From Polaromonas sp. (GTDB taxonomy: Bacteria > Pseudomonadota > Gammaproteobacteria > Burkholderiales > Burkholderiaceae_C), in contig JAAFIP010000008.1 of NCBI GenBank assembly GCA_013297865.1, positions 124,001-188,000 on the forward strand: DNA of 64,000 nucleotides, written 5' to 3'. A model generated the notes under the pieces. The model was given only the letters and a program-made list of their open reading frames with translations, did no database searches and was not told where the DNA came from. This document shows positions 1 to 6,796 of the stretch, in pieces. The translations under genes were made by a program, and so were the position numbers. Every line of letters begins with the position of its first letter. Position 1 is the first letter of the stretch.

Positions 1-241
1 GGTCGCCGTCCGCCGCGCCCACTTCCTGCACCACATAGGTCTTGTCGATGTGCAGATGCACATCCACCATGGCCGATATCAATATGCCATTTGCTATGTT
101 ATTTGTAGCTGCTCCCGCGATATTCCATTGGGCTAGCGCCCCGTTTTCTATATGAATATCGAAGGTGACATGCTCTGGCGTGCCTGCGGGCAGCGCAAAG
201 TCGCGCACACAGGTGGGGATGAGCACGTTGCTGATTTTCAT
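1..241 (-). CDS. Cytosine-deaminase-like amidohydrolase (5' part, cut by window edge)
   Basis: Only the first 80 codons are in the window; the reading frame is open to base 1. It starts at ATG 239-241 and follows the ABC permease by 22 bp, so it is the last visible gene of a minus-strand operon. Residues 60-69 read VDVHLHIDKT, the HxH metal-binding signature and following Asp-Lys of the CodA-type cytosine/isocytosine deaminase branch of the amidohydrolase superfamily, which hydrolyse exocyclic amines of pyrimidines. Residues about 34-51 are encoded by a copy of the dispersed repeat (92-140) and look like an in-frame insertion just before the metal-binding strand. The family call is fairly firm; the substrate is inferred from the operon. 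Confidence 0.72.
   Translation of the reverse strand, partial: MKISNVLIPTCVRDFALPAGTPEHVTFDIHIENGALAQWNIAGAATNNIANGILISAMVDVHLHIDKTYVVQEVGAADGD
92..140 (-). repeat. Dispersed ~45-bp repeat, copy 1 (inside deaminase gene)
   Basis: Contains the core GTAGCTGCTCCCGCGATATT followed by ATTGGGCTAGCGCC, matching eight other copies in the window. In the minus-strand gene it is read in the frame giving ...NIAGAAT..., a different frame from the copies in dsbD and aceE. Confidence 0.85.
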
Positions 242-263
242 GGGGTAGTAATCGTCTTGCGCG

Positions 264-1109
264 CTAGCGGCTGGACTTGACTTCACTCTCGTGCCAGGAG
301 CCCAGCACCAGCTTGGACACCAGGTTGAACATCAGGTAAATCATGATGCCCGTGAGCGAGACCAGCACCAGGGCGGCAAACATTTTGGGGATCTCGGTGC
401 GAAAGCTCGCCTCCAATATGCGCGAAGCCAGCCCCGTCTCTTTGCCTGCCGCGCCTGCGGTAAATTCGGCCACCACCGCGCCGATCAGGCTCAAGCCCCC
501 GGCAATCTTCAGCCCGGCAATAAAGTAGGGCATGGCCGAGGGCACCAGCAAATGGCGCAAGGTCTGCCACGGGCTGGCGCGGTACAGCGTGAACAGGTCG
601 CGCAGGTTATGGTCGGCGCTGCGCAGGCCAATCACGGTGTTGGACAAAATCGGAAAGAAGGCCACAATCCACGCGCACAGCAGCAGCGCGGCGGTGGTGC
701 TGTCGATAAAAATCAAAATCAGCGGCGCAATGGCCACAATCGGTGTGACCTGTAGCACGATGGCAAACGGAAACAGCGTGAGTTCGACCCACTTGTTGAG
801 CGCAAACAGCATGGCCAGCGCCACGCCGCCCACCACCGCCAGCAGCAGCGCGCCAAAGGTGATCTTCATCGTAAACAGCCAGCTGCCCATCAGCGAGCCC
901 AGGTTGTCCCACAGGGTTTTAGCTACCAGCGTGGGCGCGGGCAGGATGTAGTGCGGGATCTGGTTGATGCGCACCACCGCCTCCCAGGCTGCCAGCGCGA
1001 TGAAAAACACGACAAACGGCAGTATTTTTTGAAGAAAACGGCCTCCAGGCCTCTGGAATGTCGCGGGAGCAGCTATATTATTTGTAGCAATTGTGTTGTC
1101 GTTATCCAT
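264..1109 (-). CDS. ABC transporter permease (SsuC/TauC/ThiX type)
   Basis: A 281-residue inner-membrane permease of the BPD_transp_1 family that would import a small organic nutrient with the neighbouring ATPase. Several hydrophobic helices follow a polar N-terminus, and the coupling-loop region near LYRASPWQTL matches the EAA motif position. ATG 1107-1109 is chosen because it overlaps the ATPase stop by 8 bp, indicating translational coupling; upstream in-frame codons fall inside the ATPase gene. Residues about 6-24 are encoded by a copy of the dispersed repeat. Position between a cytosine-deaminase-like gene and a LysE gene suggests a pyrimidine or related nitrogen compound as substrate (inference). 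No binding protein is visible in this operon within the window. Confidence 0.85.
   Translation of the reverse strand: MDNDNTIATNNIAAPATFQRPGGRFLQKILPFVVFFIALAAWEAVVRINQIPHYILPAPTLVAKTLWDNLGSLMGSWLFTMKITFGALLLAVVGGVALAMLFALNKWVELTLFPFAIVLQVTPIVAIAPLILIFIDSTTAALLLCAWIVAFFPILSNTVIGLRSADHNLRDLFTLYRASPWQTLRHLLVPSAMPYFIAGLKIAGGLSLIGAVVAEFTAGAAGKETGLASRILEASFRTEIPKMFAALVLVSLTGIMIYLMFNLVSKLVLGSWHESEVKSSR
1041..1090 (+). repeat. Dispersed ~45-bp repeat, copy 2 (inside permease N-terminus)
   Basis: Core TCGCGGGAGCAGCTATATTA on the plus strand. The minus-strand permease reads it as ...NIAAPATFQ..., the same frame as the copies in dsbD. It lies in the polar N-terminal extension before the first membrane helix. 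Confidence 0.8.
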
Positions 1110-1866
1110 GGTGCTCTCCTGCGTGGGCCAGCGCCTGCGACACCTGCACGCACCACTGCGCATAGCGCGGCATGGTGCGAAACGCGTCGCTGCGCGGATA
1201 CGGCTCGTCAATAGCAATGTCGGCAATCACGCGGCCCGGGCGCGCGGCCATCACGATGATGCGGTTGGATAGGTACACGCTTTCGTACACGCTGTGTGTC
1301 ACAAAAATCGTGGTAAATTTTTTGGCCTGCCACAGCGCCAGCGTGTCGTTGTTCAGCTTAAAGCGCGTCATCTCGTCCAGCGCGGCAAAGGGCTCGTCCA
1401 TCAGCAGCAGGCGCGGCTGGGTCACCATGGCGCGGGCAATCGACACGCGCATCTTCATGCCGCCTGAGAGCTCGCGCGGGTACACATGGCTAAACTGCTC
1501 CAGCCCCACTTTGGCCAGCGCTTCGTCCACCTGCGCCCTGGCCGCATCACGCGAGATGCCTTTGAGCCGCAGCGGCATCCACACGTTCTCAAACACCTTG
1601 GCCCAGGGCATCAGCGTGGGTTCCTGAAAGACAAAGCTGATGTCTTTGGCATGGTCCTGGCCTGTGCTGCCCGGCCAGGCGATCTGCCCCTTGCTCACGT
1701 TGGACAGCCCCGCAATCATCTTCAGCGCCGTGCTCTTGCCACAGCCCGAAGGCCCCAGCAGGCTGACAAACTCATGCTCGCCAATCGCCAGGTCTACACC
1801 CTGCAAGGCCAGCGTGCCGTTGTCGTAGCGTTTGTCAACACCTTGCAATGCCAATAAGGTGCTCAC
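1102..1866 (-). CDS. ABC transporter ATP-binding protein (SsuB/TauB type)
   Basis: A 254-residue cytoplasmic ATPase. Walker A is GPSGCGKST near residue 38, the Q-loop FQEPTLMPW near 80, the signature LSGGMKMR near 133, Walker B LLLMDEPFAALD near 153 and the H-loop VTHSV near 190. This pattern is typical of nitrate/sulfonate/taurine/HMP-type importers. The GTG start (1864-1866) overlaps the LysE stop by 4 bp, and its 3' end overlaps the permease start by 8 bp, so the genes are tightly coupled. It energises the adjacent permease; the substrate is not shown by the sequence. Confidence 0.88.
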   Translation of the reverse strand: MSTLLALQGVDKRYDNGTLALQGVDLAIGEHEFVSLLGPSGCGKSTALKMIAGLSNVSKGQIAWPGSTGQDHAKDISFVFQEPTLMPWAKVFENVWMPLRLKGISRDAARAQVDEALAKVGLEQFSHVYPRELSGGMKMRVSIARAMVTQPRLLLMDEPFAALDEMTRFKLNNDTLALWQAKKFTTIFVTHSVYESVYLSNRIIVMAARPGRVIADIAIDEPYPRSDAFRTMPRYAQWCVQVSQALAHAGEHHG

Positions 1867-2534
1867 CGCTTGCTCACCACGACAGTTTTAGGTTTGGTTG
1901 CATTCATTGCAGAAGCTGTAAGTAAGTCGCGAAGTGAGCCCAGCGCTAGCACCAAAAAGGCTGCAGCGCAAAGCTTATAGGTAATGCGCGCCCATTTGGC
2001 CCCGGCATGGCGAAACAGTCGGTCCACAATGGCAGCACAGACAAAGCACCAGATTACACTGGATGCCATAAACCCGGCAAAAAACACAGCGTAATCTAAT
2101 GGCTGGGGCTCGCTGATGCCCACGGCACCCAGTGCGCTGCCCATGGCAGCCCAATAGGCGATATTTTGTGGATTAGTGACAGACAGCAGCATCCCGGCAC
2201 GCATGGCTTTGCGTTGTGTAGCTGGAGCTCCAGACATATCCACACTGAATTCTTGCGCTGCTGCTTTCCAGCTGTCCCAAGCAAGCCATAGTAAATAAGC
2301 AACACCTGCAATGCCCACTGGCCAGCGCAATACGTCCATCTGCAGCAGGAAGCCAACGCCAATCAAGCCTAACAAGGCCCATAGCGCATCGCCTACCAGC
2401 GAACCCACTTGCACGGCAAGCGCAGGCCGATAGCCGCCGCGCACACCCTGCCGCACTGTTTCGGCAAAGACGGCGCCCGGTGCGGCATTGAAAATCAATC
2501 CTAAAACAAATGCAGAAATAAAGAGGGTAATCAT
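1863..2534 (-). CDS. LysE/RhtB family exporter
   Basis: A 223-residue membrane protein with about six hydrophobic segments and the family N-terminus (FNAAPGAVFAETVRQG...GGYRPAL), so it belongs to the LysE/RhtB/ArgO amino-acid and metabolite exporters. Its start (ATG 2532-2534) lies 21 bp after the creatininase gene, and its stop overlaps the ATPase GTG start. An exporter within an uptake and hydrolysis operon may remove a toxic intermediate or excess amino acid; that role is inference. Local base composition is somewhat lower in GC than the flanking genes. Confidence 0.82.
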   Translation of the reverse strand: MITLFISAFVLGLIFNAAPGAVFAETVRQGVRGGYRPALAVQVGSLVGDALWALLGLIGVGFLLQMDVLRWPVGIAGVAYLLWLAWDSWKAAAQEFSVDMSGAPATQRKAMRAGMLLSVTNPQNIAYWAAMGSALGAVGISEPQPLDYAVFFAGFMASSVIWCFVCAAIVDRLFRHAGAKWARITYKLCAAAFLVLALGSLRDLLTASAMNATKPKTVVVSKR

Positions 2535-2555
2535 GGTAGTGATTCAGACAGGCGC

Positions 2556-3392
2556 TTAACTCGGTATGACAGGACTAGGGTTTAGCGTAGTGAGTGGCAG
2601 GCTGCTCACTTCTTGCAAGAACTTTGCCAGTTGCAAGCCTGCTGCATCAATAATGGCATGGCCCTTGGCCGCCGTGGCGGCGGTGGCGTTGCCCGCTGCG
2701 CCCATGGGGTTGTAGTCCTGCACCTGCCAGCCCAGCTTGGCCGAGCTGCCGTTGCCCAAGATGGGGTAGTTGTCAGCGCGCTCCTGCGCTGTGCTTTGAA
2801 AGTTGCGCGCCTGCGCCATGTCCACATACTTCTCTCGCAGGGCCAGCATCATCGAGGTTTCCATATCCCCCGCGTGGATACCAAAGCGGTGCTCCTCGGG
2901 GGGGAAGAGGTTCATCACCGCGTCGCCCAGCGGCAGGGTGTACCAGTTGGTGCTATAGACGATCAAGTCATGGGCAGTGCGCAGGTCGCGCGCCACAATG
3001 TCCATCACACTCACCTGCCCGCCATGGCTATTGAGCAGCACCAGCTTTTTAAAGCCCGCACGCGCCACGCAGGCCCCCAGCTCCATCCACATACTGATCA
3101 GCGTCTGCGCACTCAAAGTGAGCGTGCCTGGAAAGCGGATGTGCTCATTGCTCTTGCCTACCTGCTGGGTCGGCAAAAACAGCACCGGCAGGTCGGCAGG
3201 CAGATGCGCCAGCGAGGCGTCCACCACACCGTTCACCAGCGTGGTGTCCACCGATACTGGCAAATGTGGCCCATGCTGCTCAATGGCCGCTACCGGCAGC
3301 ACAGCCACGGCTTTGTCGATCAGCGGGCTGGCGGCAAGTTGCGCAAAATGGCGGCTGGTCAGGTCCGCCCAAAACCGGGATGGGAGTTGCAT
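2556..3392 (-). CDS. Creatininase-family amidohydrolase
   Basis: About 278 residues. Creatininase-family hallmarks are visible: VAAIEQHGPHLPVSVDT near residue 37 (Glu, His and Asp metal ligands), LPTQQVGKSNEH near 76, NSHGGQ near 123 and HAGDMETS near 175 (metal-binding Glu). The family opens cyclic amides such as creatinine, and members also act in riboflavin/F420 and mycofactocin pathways. As the first gene of a minus-strand operon with LysE, ABC and cytosine-deaminase genes, a role in cyclic ureide or creatinine-like nitrogen use is likely but not proven. ATG 3390-3392 is preferred; an in-frame GTG two codons upstream (3398) is possible. Neither has a clear Shine-Dalgarno sequence. Confidence 0.82.
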   Translation of the reverse strand: MQLPSRFWADLTSRHFAQLAASPLIDKAVAVLPVAAIEQHGPHLPVSVDTTLVNGVVDASLAHLPADLPVLFLPTQQVGKSNEHIRFPGTLTLSAQTLISMWMELGACVARAGFKKLVLLNSHGGQVSVMDIVARDLRTAHDLIVYSTNWYTLPLGDAVMNLFPPEEHRFGIHAGDMETSMMLALREKYVDMAQARNFQSTAQERADNYPILGNGSSAKLGWQVQDYNPMGAAGNATAATAAKGHAIIDAAGLQLAKFLQEVSSLPLTTLNPSPVIPS

Positions 3393-3515
3393 GGGCACAT
3401 CTTAATCGCAAGCCTGTCACAGTTGCATACAAAGCCGCGTATTTCCCCGGCGTGCATTGGGCAGGGCTTGTGCCTATACTGGTGTGTGAACTTGTTTCAC
3501 GCCACTGGAGGCCTT

Positions 3516-3944
3516 ATGAAACCCATTATGGAACTGCTTAAAAAGCGTGACACCCCTTTGTATAAGGTGGCGCCAGACGTGATGGTGTTTGACGGGCTCA
3601 AGCTGCTGGCCAGCTATGGGGTGGGCGCTATTGTGGTGATGGAAGGCGATGCCATGGTGGGCATCTTCTCCGAGCGCGACTACACCCGCAAGGTGGCGCT
3701 GCAGGGCAAAAACTCGCGCGAGATCACCATTGCCGAGATCATGACCCGCGAGGTGATTGCGGTGCCACCCACTGCAGGCACCCGGGTGTGCATGACGCTG
3801 ATGAGCCAGAACAAAATCCGCCACCTGCCCGTGGTGCAAAGCGGCAAGGTGCTGGGCCTGATCTCGATCCGCGACATCATGGACGACATCATTGCCGACC
3901 ACGAGATCACCATTAACCAGCTGCAGACCTATATTACGGGATGA
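3516..3944 (+). CDS. CBS-domain protein
   Basis: A 142-residue cytoplasmic protein made almost entirely of two CBS repeats (about residues 8-65 and 72-135), with typical motifs: GVGAIVVMEGDAMVGIFSERD in the first and HLPVVQSGKVLGLISIRD in the second. Stand-alone CBS pairs bind adenosine nucleotides and act as energy or redox sensors. ATG 3516 is preceded by CTGGAGG at the right spacing. It is divergent from the creatininase operon. A dispersed repeat follows about 90 bp downstream. No partner is evident from the context. Confidence 0.88.
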   Translation: MKPIMELLKKRDTPLYKVAPDVMVFDGLKLLASYGVGAIVVMEGDAMVGIFSERDYTRKVALQGKNSREITIAEIMTREVIAVPPTAGTRVCMTLMSQNKIRHLPVVQSGKVLGLISIRDIMDDIIADHEITINQLQTYITG

Positions 3945-4032
3945 CTGCGCGCGTCTATGTCGCCGCGGTGTGCTGTCAAAGAGTTGCGCTGATGTTTGCA
4001 CGCTATCTGTAGAGCTGTTTTACAGTGTTTTT

Positions 4033-4085
4033 GAGCGCCAGCCCAATAAAATATCGCGGGAGCAGCTATTATTTTAATAGTAAAA
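4033..4085 (+). repeat. Dispersed ~45-bp repeat, copy 3 (intergenic)
   Basis: Lies in the gap between the convergent CBS and Liv-type binding-protein genes. Core ATATCGCGGGAGCAGCTATT preceded by CCAGCCCAATAAA and followed by an imperfect CTATT...AATAG palindrome. Confidence 0.85.
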
Positions 4086-4099
4086 ACAGCCTGCGGGTA

Positions 4100-5221
4100 C
4101 TAACTCACTACCCGTTGCTCCGTGACCATGGCCACATCCACATAGCGTGAGCCAGTGCGGTTGCCGCTGCCGTATTCCACTTCGAAGCCGCCCAGATCCA
4201 GCTTGTTGATCGACTCCAGTGCATTAACTAAGGCGTTGGGATCACCGCCGCGCATGCGCGCCAGGCCTGCTGCCAGCACTTTCATTTCAATGTACGCCTC
4301 CAGACCATAGCTGGTGAGCGGCCTTTGGGCGGCAGTGCAGGCGCTGGCATATTCGCGCACGATGATGGACGCCTGGCGCGTAGCGGGCGGTACCACCAGC
4401 GAGGTGGACACGCCACGCACAGCGGCCTGCAGCTTGCTGGCCATGATGGCGGTGTCAACTGCAGAAAGGCACCACAGCTGCTGCGCAGGTGAGACACGTC
4501 GTAGGCTTTGCACCATGGCGATGGCGCTGGGCGTGTGCAGAGCAAGCAGCACTGTGCCCGCACTGCGCAGCGCTGCAGTGGCCTCGGCCAAGTTGCTGAT
4601 ATCGGCCTTGATTTCAACAGGCGTAGCCAGCTTGAGGTCCTGTTCCCTGGCTGCAGCCTCAAAGCTTGACTTAGCCAGCTGGCCAAACGGGATGTTAACG
4701 AAGGCAATGACTGCATCCTTCAACCCCGTAGTTTTAAGGTGTCGCACGATGGCCGCGGTCTCTTGCGCAAAGCTGGCCCGCACGGGGAACACCTCGCGCT
4801 GAGGCTTGGTGCGAAACGCGTTGGAACCCGTGGTAAAGCCCACGCCTGGCACTTTGATCTGGTCCAGCCCCTTGGCCGCGGCCACGCAGTGCGGGGCACC
4901 AAAAAAACCTGTGTAGGCAATGGGGCGGCTTTTTTCGTGCAAGGCCAGCACGTTGTCCAGTGTGCGCGCCTCGACGTAGGCATCGTCCAGGGTGATCAGC
5001 TCCAGCTTGCGTCCGGACAAACCGCCGCGCTGGTTGATGCTGGCGGCAAACACGTCACCGCCATCGCGCTTGGCTTCGCCGTAGGACGCTTGTGCGCCAG
5101 TGAGCGGCAGGACACGGCCGATGCGCCAGGTACCCGGTGTTGACTGCGCCAAAGCAGGCGCTGCGCACAGCGCCGCAGTGTGGGTAATAAAAAGCCGACG
5201 GTTGCTGGGAGTAAGTTTCAT
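4100..5221 (-). CDS. Liv-type ABC substrate-binding protein (orphan)
   Basis: A 373-residue periplasmic type I binding protein of the LivJ/Peripla_BP_6 family. The N-terminus has a basic region and hydrophobic stretch ending ALAQ (cleavage near residue 25). The mature start WRIGRVLPLTGAQASYGEAKRDGGDVF and GGLSGRKLELITLDDAY match the family. No permease or ATPase genes adjoin it, so it may use a transporter encoded elsewhere or act as a sensor domain partner. An 8-bp-arm palindrome lies about 55 bp upstream of the start (5277-5295). Substrate unknown; branched-chain amino acids, amides and urea are typical for the family. Confidence 0.85.
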   Translation of the reverse strand: MKLTPSNRRLFITHTAALCAAPALAQSTPGTWRIGRVLPLTGAQASYGEAKRDGGDVFAASINQRGGLSGRKLELITLDDAYVEARTLDNVLALHEKSRPIAYTGFFGAPHCVAAAKGLDQIKVPGVGFTTGSNAFRTKPQREVFPVRASFAQETAAIVRHLKTTGLKDAVIAFVNIPFGQLAKSSFEAAAREQDLKLATPVEIKADISNLAEATAALRSAGTVLLALHTPSAIAMVQSLRRVSPAQQLWCLSAVDTAIMASKLQAAVRGVSTSLVVPPATRQASIIVREYASACTAAQRPLTSYGLEAYIEMKVLAAGLARMRGGDPNALVNALESINKLDLGGFEVEYGSGNRTGSRYVDVAMVTEQRVVS

Positions 5222-5276
5222 ACGCCAAATATTAAGACTTTCGTTATTGAATGTGATCGCTGAATTTTGCGTTTTT

Positions 5277-5295
5277 ATGAATAAGCATTATTCAT
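5277..5295. promoter_or_regulatory. Perfect-arm palindrome in divergent intergenic region
   Basis: ATGAATAA-GCA-TTATTCAT, two perfect 8-bp arms around three bases, between the Liv-type binding protein and osmC. The length and AT content suit a dimeric repressor or LysR-type site. No regulator gene adjoins it, so the cognate protein is unknown. Confidence 0.45.
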
Positions 5296-5458
5296 AGGGT
5301 GATTGTGGCCATCGCGGCGATTTGCAGGGCTGGGCAGTGCTTACGCACAGAGCGCCTAAAGCAGAACAGTAAAGCCCGTGGCACAAAACAGCACAGTCTG
5401 CTTACATGTCCGCTGACTGCTAATATGCAAATTCACCAGCGTATGAGGAGTTCAGGCC

Positions 5459-5860
5459 ATGACAATCACCGTCACCCGCAACCACCAGCACCCCATGGGC
5501 CACACAGTGCGTATGGGTGCGCATGAGATCACGACAGATGCTACGGCAAGCGAAGGCGGCAGCGATGCCGGGCCTTCGCCGCACGACCTGTACGACGCAG
5601 CGCTAGGGGCGTGCAAAGCCCTGACGGTGCTGTGGTATGCTCAACGCAAAAAAATTGCGGTGCACGACATTGAGGTGCAGGTAGAGCGCGACAGCTCGCA
5701 AGAGCGCCAGGGACTGTATCGACTGAAAACCATACTCAAAGTGACAGGCGACATCAGCGCTGCACAAAAGCAGGAGCTGTTGACAGTGGCAGGCAAATGC
5801 CCGGTGCACAAGCTGATGACCTCGGTGCGCACCGAGGTGGACACCGTACTGGCAGAGTAA
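5459..5860 (+). CDS. OsmC-family peroxidase/redox protein
   Basis: A 133-residue cytoplasmic OsmC/Ohr-family protein. The two redox cysteines are seen in ALGACKALTVLWYA (near residue 51) and AGKCPVHKLM (near 114), the usual arrangement for thiol-dependent hydroperoxide reduction. SPHDLYDAALGAC is the family signature. The start is preceded by GAGGAG at 5444-5449. The pirin gene begins 11 bp after its stop, so the two are probably co-transcribed. The N-terminus is nearer the YhfA-like branch than Ohr, so substrate specificity is open. Confidence 0.88.
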   Translation: MTITVTRNHQHPMGHTVRMGAHEITTDATASEGGSDAGPSPHDLYDAALGACKALTVLWYAQRKKIAVHDIEVQVERDSSQERQGLYRLKTILKVTGDISAAQKQELLTVAGKCPVHKLMTSVRTEVDTVLAE

Positions 5861-5871
5861 GGGGCACGGCG

Positions 5872-6771
5872 ATGGCTGCCATTGTGCAAACCCTGCACGG
5901 CCACACCAAAGACCTGGGCGGCGGCATGCTGGTGCGGCGCATGCTGCCAGCAGCGGCGCAGCGTGCGGTGGGGCCATTTGTGTTTTTTGACCACTTTGGC
6001 CCGGTGACGGTGCATCCTGCCGACCAGCACGATGTGCGGCCCCACCCACATATCGGTCTGGCCACGGTGACCTATCTGTTTGAAGGCGCGATGCAACACC
6101 ATGACAGCCTGGGCTTCAAGCAGTTGATCGAACCCGGTGCCATTAACCTGATGAAGGCCGGGCGCGGCATCGTGCATTCTGAGCGGCGGCCAGCGCATTT
6201 GGCGCAAGCTACTTATGTGAACCACGGCTTGCAGCTTTGGCTGGCCCTGCCGCAAGCGCGCGAGGAAGATGCCCCCAGTTTCAGCCACACGCCCGCCAGT
6301 GCCATTCCGGTGGTGACCAGCGACGACGCGCAGGTGCGTGTGCTGATGGGCCAGGCGCTGGGCGTGCAGTCCCCCGTGCCTACCTTCAGCCCCACGCTGT
6401 ATCTGGATGTGCAGTTGGCAGCACAAGGGCGCTGGACGCTGCAAGAGACAGCGCAAGAGCTGGCGCTGTACGCAGTCAACGCGCCAGTGTGGGTGGATGG
6501 CGAGCGGCTGGAAACCCACAGCATGGCTGTGCTCCGGCCCGGCCAGCCCGTGCGCATTGAAGTGCGTGATCAGGTGGCTATAGACCGCGTGAGCCTGGTG
6601 GTGCTGGGCGGCGATGCACTGGATGCACCGCGCCACATGTGGTGGAACTTTGTCTCCAGCCGCAAAGACCGCATTGTGCAGGCCGCCAGCGAATGGCAGG
6701 CGCAGGCGATGGGTCAGATCCCAGGCGAGACAGAATTTATCCCATTGCCCCAGCCTGGGCCTCATGCCTAG
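5872..6771 (+). CDS. Pirin family protein
   Basis: A 299-residue bicupin. The N-terminal cupin holds the metal-binding set HPADQHDVRPHPHIGLATVTYLFEG (about residues 47-71, three His) and the pirin motif GRGIVHSE near 99. Pirins include quercetin-2,3-dioxygenases and metal-dependent redox sensors. ATG 5872 is preferred over in-frame upstream starts because it follows the osmC stop and begins the conserved region. Co-transcription with osmC suggests an oxidative or phenolic stress role (inference). Its stop converges on aceE, 25 bp away. Confidence 0.85.
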   Translation: MAAIVQTLHGHTKDLGGGMLVRRMLPAAAQRAVGPFVFFDHFGPVTVHPADQHDVRPHPHIGLATVTYLFEGAMQHHDSLGFKQLIEPGAINLMKAGRGIVHSERRPAHLAQATYVNHGLQLWLALPQAREEDAPSFSHTPASAIPVVTSDDAQVRVLMGQALGVQSPVPTFSPTLYLDVQLAAQGRWTLQETAQELALYAVNAPVWVDGERLETHSMAVLRPGQPVRIEVRDQVAIDRVSLVVLGGDALDAPRHMWWNFVSSRKDRIVQAASEWQAQAMGQIPGETEFIPLPQPGPHA

Positions 6772-6796
6772 GCACGGGGCGTGGCTGATAGCGCTC

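Noticed and set aside
2613-3515. N-terminal extension of the CBS protein back to 2613
   Set aside because: The extension is antisense to the creatininase gene; the CBS fold starts at ATG 3516 with a good ribosome-binding site.
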